Assembly (NCBI GenBank): GCA_963513935.1
Contig: OY740774.1
Coordinates: 87,314,385 to 87,378,384, forward strand
Direction: 5' to 3'
From: Aphrophora alni
Taxonomy: Eukaryota > Arthropoda > Insecta > Hemiptera > Aphrophoridae
Length of the DNA: 64,000 bases
This document shows positions 23,641 to 36,418 of the stretch, piece after piece (within the stretch, counting starts at the first letter, position 1; the number at the start of each line of letters is the position of its first letter). A program made the position numbers and the translations under genes. The notes below the pieces were generated by a model that had not been told where the DNA came from, ran no database searches, and was given only the letters and a program-made list of their open reading frames with translations.

Positions 23641-24075
23641 TGGTGTTAATTTCTTTCACTTTGATATAAATTTAATTTATTCCAAAATGATCAGTTTTAA
23701 ACCGTATGAAGGTAGATTGACAGTGCTTTTTTAGTTCAGACAAGTCAAGTTATATTTTCCATCCGGAAGTGGAGAAATAATGGAATTTAAAGAATAAAGA
23801 ATAAAATCACTATTCTCAAGACATGAAAACTTTAGAGGGAAATTATTTGGATTCATTTTGACAGAAAATTGGTACTCTTCGGAATGTCAGTACCATTTCA
23901 TGTCAGTTTATTTTTGATACCGTTTTTTACAATCCTCCATTATTTACAATTTACAAACTATTGTTATCATTGCGATTCTAAGATGCGTCGTCGGTGACAG
24001 ATGTTTATTACAACATGACGCGAGAATTTCATTTTTTCCTTGTCCAAAGTGTATTTTCTTAATAACTCTTAAGTG
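23641..24075. other. Non-coding stretch
   Basis: No feature recognised. Confidence 0.4.
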
Positions 24076-24290
24076 AGTTATGGATTGGTAAACCCCAAGG
24101 ACTCTGTACCTCTATCTACACTTTTCTTCGTGTGGTCTTGGGTTAGATCACCCTCTTTCAACTTTTCTGTTAGGTTTCTCTTGACGAACTCTTGTTCACT
24201 TCCGACACTAATACTATTTGAAGGATAGAAATCTTTATTGTTTCTTTTTTGAATGACGACCAAGAGATAGTTCGCCTATTAACAACGACA
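24076..24290 (+). repeat. Dispersed repeat family A, copy 5
   Basis: One of the best-preserved copies: 'aaggactctgtacctctatc', 'gtggtcttgggttagatcac', 'aactcttgttcac', 'gatagaaatctttattg' and 'gaatgacgaccaagag', followed by 'cgcctattaacaacg'. It runs on into ~140-bp tandem units. A minus-strand 61-codon frame here is a shadow. Confidence 0.65.
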
Positions 24291-24339
24291 AATGTATTTT
24301 GTTTCAATGACCTTCCTTCTTTATAAATGTATGAACTTA

Positions 24340-24790
24340 TCAGTGTTAATGATTGTTACGGGTTGTCGAGTGTCAGAGAAGTGAATGACTTCAAAGTTTG
24401 GTGAAAATCTCATTTGACTTTGACTAAACTGTGGCTTCTTGAACTTTGTCAATATCCTCCCCTCTTTGAAAGGGTTGAACCGATTGTTGTCGGTTCTTGT
24501 TAAAGGGTGTCGAGAGACACGGGGTAATTACTTCAACTTTTGTGGGAGTCTCGTTCGATCTTAACTATATTGTAAGTTCTTAACTTTTGAAAGAATCATC
24601 CCTTCTTTTCAAATATAGATAGAAGCCTTGTTGTTAATGCTTGTTTAACAGCTGTTTTGGCTATACAGAGGTTTCCTTCAACTTGTCTTAGAATCTAATT
24701 TACTCTTAACTAAAGAAAGTTTCTAACTTGGGTAATATCCACCCTTCATTGTAAAATGAGAAAATTATGTTGTCAATCTTTGTTGGTGTT
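24340..24790 (+). repeat. Degenerate ~140-bp tandem repeat, three units
   Basis: Unit cores near 24388 ('tttggtgaaaatctcattt'), 24531 ('cttcaacttttgtgggagtc') and 24680 ('cttcaacttgtcttagaatc'), spaced 143-149 bases. Between them lie 'attgttgtcggttcttgtt' and 'aaagggtgtcgagagacac'. It follows family A copy 5 directly. Confidence 0.65.
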
Positions 24791-26009
24791 GTTTGGTTAT
24801 TCACTGAGTTGTGATTATATCACAGCGATTCTGAAATCACCATTTCTTTCACTGGTGATTGGATGAAATTATAATGGTGATTAGTGAAAATGTTACAATT
24901 GAGTTGAGACCGTAATAGCACTGACGTTGTAATGCAGTCAGTATTTGTTTTCGTTTGATAACATTATAATGTGAATTGAATATTACAATTCGCGACGAGT
25001 TCTCTCTATTAACTCTTGTTATTGTTTTAGGTTAGGTTGGGTTAAGTTAGACCTATTTTTTGTAAATTTTATTATTTTTATAACTGATAAACTACAAAAG
25101 TGAAAACGTTTTCACTACAAATACAACTAAGGTTGCTCGGTATAATTTAGACACGATTTTCCCGACCACCCATTATTTTTTTAAGTGAGCTATTCTTCGT
25201 AACCTGGAAATGTTATATTATATATTTGTTTAAAAATGTAACCTCATTTGTAACAAAACCTTATTACACAAAAGAATTTTAATCTGATGTGTCTACAACT
25301 TAAAACCTATTTCTAAAATAATAAATAATACCTTTAAAATTAACAGTCAATAATAATGCTATATAATATTGGCAATGATAGTTATCGGTGTACTATCCAA
25401 ATACTATTTTTCATGGAAGACAATTTTTGTTCATTTATTTCTTGACTGGGAATTTTATGCACGAAATCACAATTAAAATTCATCATAACAGTAGACAATC
25501 AATGTAATCACTCTTTAAAATCGCCGTTACTTTTTCAGTGCCAATCACACTATCATTAATAATTCCAAGTCGAAACACAAAAGGTTATCAGTTGATCTGT
25601 TAGGTATGGATTGTGCTCCAAAAATAAACTCGCCAAGTGGCAGAGGTGATGGATGAGCTAGCGTGTGTTCTTTACTTTAATGACAAAGTGTTAAGAAGGA
25701 ATTAAGCACACGCTATTACTGCATACATGCAATTCAATTCAGCAATTGGGGATTTTTCCATTAGGATTTAATTATCATTCTATACTTTGAAAAATATATT
25801 ACGTTCTAATTTTGATTATTTTACTGTAAATATTATTGACAATAAATGTTATCACTATACTGTTCAACATCTGATTACTGTTTTTTTAAGGATTGCAATT
25901 CTTGATATTTCACTCCGTAACTATATATTATTAACTCTAAATCAAACTCACTACTTTTCAATAATTAACTCTTTATAGTTACATCAGTCATTTACTTATG
26001 TCTCTCTAT
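24791..26009. other. AT-rich non-coding stretch
   Basis: No gene recognised. Isolated words related to the 28-29 kb tandem array occur at about 25490-25565 (caatgtaatcactctttaaaatcg), possibly one diverged unit. Confidence 0.4.
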
Positions 26010-26770
26010 AGAGCAAACTTTCTCCAGCGAACTTTGTTAACCAAAAGCATCTTCAATTCTGCCAGCTCTTTCCCGCACGCTCAGCACCGTGCTTTGCAAT
26101 GTCATCATTGACCTTCCCAATCTTCTTTGGCTTCTAGGCTTCCATTCAAGGATTTTTCTTGGTACTATCCGGCTGTTGTAAAACATGTCCAATCCAACAA
26201 TATTTCCTTTCTTCCATTAAGCTCCGTTTTTCTTACCTCCTGAGCTCTTCATTCCTAATTCTACCAGACCACTAACCCTTCAAGATTCGTTGCAAGATAT
26301 CCATTTACAAATATTTGTCTCTTGTTTGCTAAGGCCTCTGATGCCTTCTAAATTTCACACGCGTAGAGACGTTTTAAATTCTCTTGACAGCTATATCGGT
26401 CTCAGCTACACGAAGCTCTCCTTAGCCTTGTTGATCCTCCTCTCTACACCCTCATCAAATCCATCCCTCAATGACACCACACTGTTCAGAGACACACCGT
26501 CCAAAATTATATCCATTTCTTCCGCCGGGTTTACAGGCGTATCTTTTTGTTTAATTATTCTTCTGCCTCAGTTAAGTCCTCTAATGTGCGTAAGTTTATA
26601 TGCAAGGGCAGAGACATCCTCTAATCTACTTCCCAAACCCCACTGCACCCTTCTTCTACATTTCTTCCCCGCCATCGTATTAACTCTACCCTAAAACATA
26701 ACAAAAAGCAAAGGTGATGGTAGACACCTCATAAAACCCTGACGCCGCTGGGAATAGTCCCGACGGTCTG
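26010..26770 (-). pseudogene. Non-LTR retrotransposon reverse transcriptase, C-terminal relic
   Basis: A minus-strand relic of a LINE ORF2 reverse transcriptase and its C-terminal domain. In order along the minus strand I can read CLPSPLLFV (RT domain, near 26710), GRVNTMAGKKC, VQWGLGSRLED followed by ALAYKLTHIRGLN (where the catalytic DD box should be, but it is deleted), EGVERRINKAKESFVQLRPI, KKGNIVGL-type thumb sequence with WSGRIRNEELRR, and EWKPRSQRRLGRS-like residues near 26130. There are several stops and at least three frame changes, so it is dead. The enzyme would copy element RNA at a nicked genomic target. The order resembles RTE/BovB-like elements, but I cannot fix the clade without a search. 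The forward 134-codon frame at 26290-26694 is the antisense shadow of this relic. Confidence 0.75.
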
Positions 26771-26813
26771 CTAATATTCTAGTTTAAAATAAATCGTTAT
26801 AATTTATTAGTGT

Positions 26814-28050
26814 AGGGTGATTGAATAAGAACGACTGTTTTTAATTACCACTTATTGTTGCATTGTTGCCATGGCAATATTTTATTTATATTTTTGTTAA
26901 CCAGTATTTTAGAGGTTAGTTATCATGGAACGTTGTAAATAAGAACACTATAAATAGTGGTGCGTCTTACGCAGAAACTGTCCAGAAGCTTCGTATGACT
27001 CTATGTCGTCGTAATGCACCAAATAAGTCAACAGTTCGTAGGCTAAAGAAAATATATGAGACAACGGGGTCGATTGCAGACATCAAAACACCAGTGCCCT
27101 CTCGTTTCAGCCGATCTGATCAGGACATCGTAATTGTGTGCGACAGTGTTGCCTTGAGTCTACAAAAGTCAATTCGCCGTCGTTGGCAAATTCTCACAAA
27201 GGATCTCCATATGCAGGCCTACAAAATTCAGTTAATTCAACAACTAAAACCAACGGATCATTTGAAACGGAGATAGTTTGTTGAATGGATTTTGGAGAGA
27301 CAACATGCAAACAACAATTTTGAAAAGACAATAATCATCTCTGATGAGGCACATTTTCAATTAAACCGCTACGTTAATAAACAGAATTGTCGACTTTGGG
27401 AGGGCAGAAAATCCTAGCGTAACCCATCCCAAGGTAATCCATCCTCAAAAAGTAACTGTGTGGTGTGGATTTTGGGCTGGTGGGATCATCGGGCCATACT
27501 TTTTTCAAGATGATGATGGAAATGCCTTGACAGTGAATGGACAACGCTACAGACATAAGGTTGAAAGATTTTTATGACATTATCTTAATAATGTGAATAT
27601 TTAGCATGGTTCCAACAGGATGGATGGCACACCTCGCACGATACGATAGTCTTATTGACGAATAAATTTCTGATCCGAGTTCTTTCACGTAACGGCTATC
27701 AGAACTAGCCGCAGCAATGGTCATGTGACCTAACCCTCTGTTACTTCTTCCTTTGGTGTATTTAAAATCACAAGTTTATCAAAATAATCCCCAAACAATA
27801 CCACAACTAAAAGAAGAGATTCGCAATGTCATAATCCAACTTGAGGAGAACACCTGACTGAAGGTTATAACAAATTTCATTGATAGAGGAACACATGGAG
27901 GACAATGCCAGAAGTAATTTTTTATACGTAATGTTTTAATATGTGATGGCAACATGTATACTTTGTATTGTTGTTAAAATATGTTCATTTCATAAATACA
28001 GAGAATTTTATTTCAACAGTTAAAAACTGGCATTCTTATTGAATCACCCT
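26814..28050 (+). mobile_element. Tc1/mariner-superfamily element, about 1.24 kb
   Basis: The left inverted end AGGGTGATTGAATAAGAA starts at 26814. The right end, read on the other strand, is AGGGTGATTCAATAAGAA, finishing at 28050. The TIR is about 22 bases with three mismatches. A TA precedes the G-run on the left, but no TA is visible on the right. The element carries a full-length but broken transposase gene. It abuts the higher-order tandem array that starts at 28052. Confidence 0.88.
26923..27918 (+). pseudogene. Mariner-like (IS630/Tc1 superfamily) transposase, broken
   Basis: The protein would bind the TIRs and cut and paste the element through a DDD active site. The N-terminal helix-turn-helix part is readable (ETVQKL then MTLCRRNAPNKSTVRRLKKI, 26960-27060). 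After an in-frame TAG at 27274-27276 the same frame continues into the catalytic domain, ISDEAHFQLNRYVNK (first Asp codon 27343-27345). A frameshift follows, then VTVWCGFWAGGIIGPYFF (about 27458-27510), and WFQQDG with the second Asp at 27619-27621. The third acidic residue is replaced by Tyr (27742-27744) in a CDLTLCYFFLW stretch. There are 40 codons between the second Asp and this position, which suits a DD41D (rosa-like) group better than classical DD34D mariner. Stops, frameshifts and the lost third Asp make it inactive. The last readable part is QTIPQLKEEIRNVI near 27797. Confidence 0.88.
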
Positions 28051-28051
28051 T

Positions 28052-29350
28052 TTGTCACCACCTTCACCGTTACCCTAAAAACATTATTAGTTCAATACAA
28101 TATTTTGCTTATTTACAATTATAACAGTCACTTAATCGCTATAATCATACTTTAAAATCGCTATGATTGATTGGTAACACTCACCACTTTCTCCATTACT
28201 CTAAAATCACTATTAGTTCAGTACATTGTTTTACTTGTTTACAGTTATAAAAGTTACTAAACTCACTATTAATCACACTTTAAAATCGCAAAGATTGATT
28301 GATTGTAGTCACAAATTTCATCATTAATCCAAAATCACTATCATATCAGTACAATACAATATTTTACTTGTTTATAGGTATAATACCACTTAAATCTATT
28401 ATTAATCACATTTTAAAAATGCTATGATTGATTGGTAAAACTCCACAGTTTCTCCATTACTCTAAAATTACTATTATTTCAATACAATATTATACTTGTT
28501 TACAGTTGTAAAAGTTACTAAAATCACTATTTATCACACTTTAAAATCGCAATGATTGATTGATTGTAGTCACACTTTCACCGTTAATTCAAAATCACTA
28601 TTAGTTCAATACAATATTTTACTTGTTTACAATTAATTATAAAAGTACTTAAATTGTTATTAATCACATTTTAAAATCGCTATAATTGATTGGTAACACT
28701 CCACAGTTTCTCCGTTACTCTAAAATTACTATAAGTACAATACAATATTATACTTGTTTACAGTTGTAAAAGTTACTAAAATCACTATTTATCACACTTT
28801 AAAATCCCAATGACAGATTGATTGTAGTCACAACATTCACCATTAATCGAAAATCACTATCAGTTCAATACAATATTTTACTTGTTTATAGGTATAAAAG
28901 TACTTAAATCGTTATTAATCCATTTTAAAATTACTATGATTGATCGGTAACACTCCACACTTTCTCCATTACTCTAATATCACTATTAATTCAATACGAA
29001 ATTTTACTTGTTTACAGTTGTAAAAGTTACTAAAGTCACTATTATTCACACATTAAAATTGCAATGATTGATTGATTGTAGTCACAACTTTCACCATTAA
29101 TCTAAAATCACTATCGGTTCAATACAATATTTTACTTGTTTATAGATATAAAAGTACTTAAATCGTTATTAATCCAATTTAAAATCGCTATGATTGATTG
29201 GTATCACTCACCACTTTCTCCATTACTCTAAAATCACTATTAATATAATACAATATTTTACTTGTATAGAGTTATAAAAGTAACTTAAATCGCTATTAAT
29301 CATATTTCAAAATTGCTACGATTGATGGGTAGTGGTCACTACTATCCTGT
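28052..29350 (+). repeat. Higher-order tandem array, two alternating ~128-bp monomers
   Basis: About ten monomers share 'caatacaatattttacttg', 'ttacagttataaaagt' and 'ttaaaatcgc'. 'acaatattttacttg'-type words occur near 28096, 28222, 28362, 28483, 28611, 28741, 28870, 29000, 29124 and 29252, a mean spacing of about 128. Two monomer types alternate: type A has 'gattgattggtaacactcc', type B has 'gattgattgattgtagtcac'. The order A-B-A-B-A-B-A-B-A is kept from 28150 to 29200. That makes the higher-order unit a dimer of about 257 bp. No ORF. Confidence 0.85.
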
Positions 29351-29805
29351 TAGTTTTAAATCGCTATTGCTCGTTAAACAATGGTGAGAAACAGAGAGTT
29401 TTTTAAATTAAGTTTTGTATTATGAAGTTGTCCTAACTCAAATTATGTGACACAATTTAAAACTAATTTATATTTTGAAATCAAACATAATCTACGTAAA
29501 TTGTTAGATCTATAACATATTTCATGAAATCACCGCAAAATGCAATTTACTGCAAGGACTTGTAAGGAGTAGGACAAGAAATTTCGTCTGTTCGTCATAT
29601 AGTCCAGTAAAATCACACATAAAACACTTTTATAGTAGTCTCAAAGGTTCGTGGCGGCTGAGAGCAATTAATTATAGTCTGGAGGGAATAATTTAATTGT
29701 TTAAATTAGTTCATAGGAACATTTTAACGTTACATTAAAAAATGATTCTAACTCAGATTTGACGTAATTTTTGTATTAACAATTTAAGATACAAAATGGT
29801 AAATA

Positions 29806-29808
<3 letters not shown>
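29351..29808. other. Non-coding stretch
   Basis: No feature recognised. Confidence 0.4.

Positions 29809-29836
<28 letters not shown>
29809..29836. repeat. (AT)n microsatellite
   Basis: A 28-base AT dinucleotide run. Confidence 0.9.
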
Positions 29837-29839
<3 letters not shown>

Positions 29840-29921
29840 CGCTTCTATAGCTCCTGCAAAAAAAAGCTAAAAGATATGTGTTATTATTATATCTTAGACA
29901 GTCAGTAAGGTTCATGCCCAT

Positions 29922-30003
29922 GTAGCACCTGAGGATGGTGACTTTAGTTATTGAAACGTGGTCTTGTATTTGTGTTGTAAAATAAAGTGATATTTTTTAG
30001 AAA
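29922..30003 (+). mobile_element. Penelope-like element end with hammerhead-like core (motif 1)
   Basis: CCTGAGGAT, then GGTGAC-TTTA-GTTATT (six-base stem with G-U pairs), then GAAAC, followed by 'gtaaaataaagtg'. The CTGANGA...stem...GAAAC layout is that of the conserved core of hammerhead ribozymes carried by Penelope-like retroelements. No reverse transcriptase was seen nearby. Confidence 0.45.
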
Positions 30004-31008
30004 TTTGTGTTTCATTCATTTGTTTATTTAACAATAATTATAATAATCGAATTGTACACATGCCTATTATAAACAATTAATTTAAAGTTTAGAAATTATT
30101 GATGGATTTTAATGAAATTTTTTATAAAATAAGCTTCTTGCATAGATTTACAACCAACTATATTTTGAGTTGAAATGTTTAAAACATAACCTAAAAACGC
30201 AGTAAGGAAAAAAAAATCTTTTATGCTTTTTAGAAATAAACAAAAACATAATACAATTGAAGTTTTCATAAAATACTTCTAACAAGCAACAATTTTAAAA
30301 TACAAGTCATTTCAACCTAAAATATTTTTCAAAAATTGTGTTTTTTTATATTGTTTTAAAACAATTTTCTTTATATTTATGACGGTTAATAATCATCATA
30401 AGAATTAACCGCATGACAAGTCATTATAATTTCTGCATGAAAAGTTTTATTAAAATCCATAAATAATATCTATAGTTGTATTTAATTGTTTTAAAACAGG
30501 CATGTGTAATCTTTGAGGTTATGTAACTTCTATTACGTTCTCCTCCAAATTTTATTGAAATATTTAAAGACAAATTTTATCTTTAACTTTAAAACGCCAC
30601 AGAACTGACATAAATTATCAATCCCCCCCCCACACCGAAAATGTCTCGACTGTAATGTTTCTACTACCAGAAGATTAAACCTAGCTTTTAATACAAAATT
30701 GCTGAACATACTTATTCCTTCAGTCCTTATCTATGTCAACTCAATTTGGTCCTACTTTTGGTAACAATAACTTAAAGTCGTGCATTCAAGATGAACAAAG
30801 CGTTTACCAAAAGAATCTATCTGTGGTAAATTGAATGGAAATGAAAAAGTGACTCTCAATTTTTCAAGGAAAATTGCCGTTTTTGAAAGGGTGCCCTGAT
30901 TATATGTGATGATCTACTACATTTTTATCAATATGTGTTTAACTTTATCAAATGAGACGCTTAGATATAAAAATAAAGGACAGATAATATTGAAAGAACT
31001 TTACTATT
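30004..31008. other. AT-rich non-coding stretch
   Basis: No gene recognised. A run of nine C lies near 30625. Confidence 0.45.
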
Positions 31009-31509
31009 CAGGGTGTTTATATAATGTGCGGAAATAATTCAGAAAGTGGTTATGGGTCAAAATAACGAAATCACTTCCTATAAACATATGCTAAGAAAAT
31101 ATTATTTTATCATCTATCAACCTTTTTTTTCTTTTTTTTTTTACTAAATACTTTTTATCTCTAGATCGGTTTAACCGATTGAGGTGAAAGCTTTTTTAGA
31201 TAATCCACTTCAAATGGCAACCATTTAAAAAATTCTAATGAAAATTATATTACATTACAAATTTTTAAACAATCACCATTTTGAAACGGGTTATTGGAAC
31301 AAGGTGTTTAATTTTTCAAACTACATCTTTACATTGATGAGTACCGAGTAAACCAATCGGTTTACTAGATATATAAATTATTCAATAAAACAAACAACAT
31401 GGCGGATAGCTGGTAAAAGAAGCGTTTTCGTACATGGGTTTATAGGGACTTTTATCTGACCCATATAACCAGCCTCTAAATTATATCAGCTCATTACAGA
31501 AACATCCTG
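31009..31509. mobile_element. Mariner-type MITE with long diverged TIRs, 501 bp
   Basis: The left end CAGGGTGTTTATATAATG (31009) pairs with CAGGATGTTTCTGTAATG on the opposite strand, ending at 31509 next to TA. The arms can be followed for about 85 bases ('tggttatgggtca' against 'tggttatatgggtca'). Inside, 'ctagatcggtttaaccgatt' (31160 area) is inverted as 'aaaccaatcggtttactaga' near 31352. No transposase. The right part carries 'atggcggatagctgg', which recurs at 48510. Confidence 0.7.
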
Positions 31510-31914
31510 TATTATGTTTACAAAAACAAAATAATACTAAAAGTGTAACCGAATACATTTTACGTACCCACTATACGAAGTATAGGGGAAGTTTGAACAT
31601 CGCCTAAAATATCAACCTTCGATTTCTGAGAGATCTTTAGATTTCATGTGTGATAGGAACATGATATTCTTTGTAGAGGACTATAGTGTGTTTATATGGA
31701 ACCCTATTGAAATTGAGAAAAATCTAAATGAAAACGTCAAAATGACATCCATTTTAAACAGGTTTTTATACACGTCACGTGTGTTATTCAGGTAAAACAA
31801 TTTAAATTAGATAATTTGAAAGTTTTAATTCTCCCACCTCTCTACGATTTAAAATTAGCGAAGTTATTGACAAAAATGTAATTGACCTCCCCAAAAAAGT
31901 AATATATATATAGT
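31510..31914. other. Non-coding stretch
   Basis: No gene recognised. Confidence 0.4.
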
Positions 31915-32270
31915 CAATGACACGAGCGTAGTGAGTGGAGACTCCATCTTGTGTGCAGCTTTGAGGCCCCCAGGAGCGAAGCGAAGCGAAGGGGAAATGT
32001 TTAATAGATACACATCGAGGAGGCCGTTAAGTCCTACCTTACGTGTACAAAGTATTGAAATACACAATTAGGAGGTTTAAACTTGTGAAACAACTGTTTT
32101 AAACAAACTTACCCTACTGGATAAGTCCCCTCCATCTACCAATTTAAGATTTCCTACAAGGCCCAAGAAACGAACTTTTGTGGATTACATTTACAACATC
32201 TGTTTGCATTATATTGCATGATGGGGCTGGTAAATACTATGATGGCACCTATCAACTTATTTCTCTTTAT
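31915..32270 (+). repeat. Dispersed repeat family B, copy 2
   Basis: Aligns with 22515-22870: 'gtagtgagtggagactcc', 'aacaactgttttaaacaaac', 'ccatctaccaatttaagat', 'ctacaaggcccaa' and 'attgcatgatggggctggt'. It has an extra gcgaagcgaagcg run near 31977. A minus-strand frame at 31864-32067 is a shadow. Confidence 0.6.
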
Positions 32271-34540
<2,270 letters not shown>

Positions 34541-34970
34541 TTCCAGAGAATAAACATTTGTATTATTACCAACACAATACAGTAGAACAATATAGGCTTA
34601 CTGTACAGTAGTAGGGCTTCCCGCTTCACCCTTTGATGTGAACAATACTGATGGAAAACTAGTATAATGGGAGAATGTTGTTATCTCCAAAGTTATATTT
34701 GGAAATATATGATTAAAATGGTTTCTGTAATGATATGTAAAAAATGACAAGTTAGTATGTCATTATACGGTAAGCATCTAAACTTAATTTAAATAAACAT
34801 TGCAGGAACTTTCTAACCCAACCATTCCCAAAACTAAAAATTAGCGTTACCAAAATAGGGCATAGACTTGCTTTGCTACTGTCATAAACGCGAAAATGTC
34901 ATAAATGCTTCTGTCAGGCGTAAATTGTATTTGATAATTCTAGCTTTAGGGTTTAAAAGATTCAAGACAA
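34541..34970 (+). repeat. Duplicated block, left copy, upstream of LINE part
   Basis: The stretch from 'ctttccagagaataaac' onward recurs at 35954, an offset of 1413 bases, with small differences only (for example a 38-base segment 'atgttagttcagtagttatc...' present only in the right copy, near 36267). Confidence 0.85.
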
Positions 34971-34974
34971 AAAA

Positions 34975-35753
34975 TTGATTCTGAAATTCAAAAGATTAGA
35001 AATCAAAAAAGAACTAACTTAAATTCTTTATCATGAAGCAATAACGTATAGATTAAATCCCATCAGTAAGAGAATCAGAGACATAAGACACATAAATGAT
35101 ATCAATTCTATGGTGGATTATATAAAAGAGGCCATTATCAACTCATATAATAATAACCGGCATATCCAGTCCGTATCCACAAGAGGGGGAGGAAAATTGA
35201 AGAATAGAGATTTAGATAGGATAAAGAAAATAAAGCTATGAAAAATGGTCAGTGGGACAATTATCATAAAGTCTTAACCAAATACAATAATCTATTAAGG
35301 AGATATACAAAATCTTCTTGGAGAATCTTTTGCCAAGAGATTGCCTCTAGAAATCAGACTCCAGGATACATAACATTATCTTGAAGGAACCAATTCATCA
35401 AACTGGATCTGTTGGTGAACCTAGAGGTGGCGTAACGTCTTCAGGTAAAGACATACTAGACGTGTTACTCAAAACACACTTTACAGATAGTGTTGTAATG
35501 AAAGAAACTGGCATAATTCATAATCAGAATAGGACAACCTCTACAAGAGGCTCTAGTTCTTACTGAAAAACTGCCAGAGAAATTATAACTTTACTGTATC
35601 CATGGTTAAATGGGCTAGAAATAAATTTGATTCATTTAAGCCCCCAAGAGAAGATAGAATCTTTCCGGCCCTTGTCCAAAAGGCGAGGTAGTACTGTAGT
35701 TTTCATACCGAAAAAAGGAAAGGTATATTACAGAAATCCTAAAGCGTTTCGAC
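34975..35753 (+). pseudogene. R1/jockey-type LINE ORF2 relic, left copy (internally deleted, cut by gap)
   Basis: Fragment of the ORF2 protein of a non-LTR retrotransposon, from the linker after the endonuclease into the start of the reverse transcriptase. Readable pieces: LNPISKRIRDIRHINDI and SVSTRGGGKLKNRDLDRIKK (35060-35230), SSGKDILDVLLKTHF (about 35439), MVKWARNKF-type sequence, and VVFIPKKGKVYYRNPKAFR (to 35753), the start of the RT fingers. Frames change several times and stops occur. Compared with the right copy it lacks about 1.15 kb that holds ORF1 and endonuclease parts, joined at about 34975-35020. Its last codons KAFR keep the normal RT sequence, where the right copy diverges. 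The assembly gap follows at once. Confidence 0.8.
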
Positions 35754-35953
35754 NNNNNNNNNNNNNNNNNNNNNNNNNNNNNNNNNNNNNNNNNNNNNNN
35801 NNNNNNNNNNNNNNNNNNNNNNNNNNNNNNNNNNNNNNNNNNNNNNNNNNNNNNNNNNNNNNNNNNNNNNNNNNNNNNNNNNNNNNNNNNNNNNNNNNNN
35901 NNNNNNNNNNNNNNNNNNNNNNNNNNNNNNNNNNNNNNNNNNNNNNNNNNNNN
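35754..35953. other. Assembly gap, exactly 200 N
   Basis: A 200-N run, so probably a placeholder of arbitrary size. The sequence on its right restarts with the block already seen at 34541. Confidence 0.99.
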
Positions 35954-36418
35954 CTTTCCAGAGAATAAACATTTGTATTATTACCAACACAATACAGTAG
36001 AACAATATAGGGCTTACCGTAGTAGGGCTTCCGGCTTCACCCTTTGATGTGAATAATACTCATGGAAAACTAGTATAATGGGAGAATGTTGTTACCTCCA
36101 AAGTTATATTTGGAAATATATGATTAAAATGGTTTCTTTAATGATCTGGAAAAAATGACAAGTTAGTATGCCATTATATGGTAAGCATCTAAACTTAATT
36201 TAAATAAACATTTCAGGAACTTTCTAACCCAACCATTCCCAAAACCAAAAATTAGCGTTACCAAAAATGTTAGTTCAGTAGTTATCAGTTACAACCTAAA
36301 TAGGGCCTAGACTTGTTTTGCTTCTGTCATAAACGCGAAAATGTCATAAATGCTTCTGTCAGGCGTAAATTGTATTTGATAATTGTAGATTTAGGGTTAA
36401 AGGATTTAAGACAAAATT
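35954..36418 (+). repeat. Duplicated block, right copy, upstream of LINE part
   Basis: Near-identical to 34541-34970. The match ends at about 36418 ('aagacaaaattcc'), where the right copy continues into LINE ORF1-like sequence that the left copy lacks. Confidence 0.85.

Noticed and set aside
26290..26694. 134-codon forward ORF rich in Ser, Leu and Pro
   Set aside because: It is the antisense of a minus-strand LINE reverse transcriptase relic.
29928..29960. Firm call of a functional hammerhead ribozyme
   Set aside because: Only the core and stem II can be seen; the stem here needs G-U pairs and a bulge, and stems I and III were not confirmed, so it is left as hammerhead-like.
35627..36005. 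ORFs that run through the N gap
   Set aside because: They consist mainly of undetermined bases; only the flanking LINE sequence is informative.
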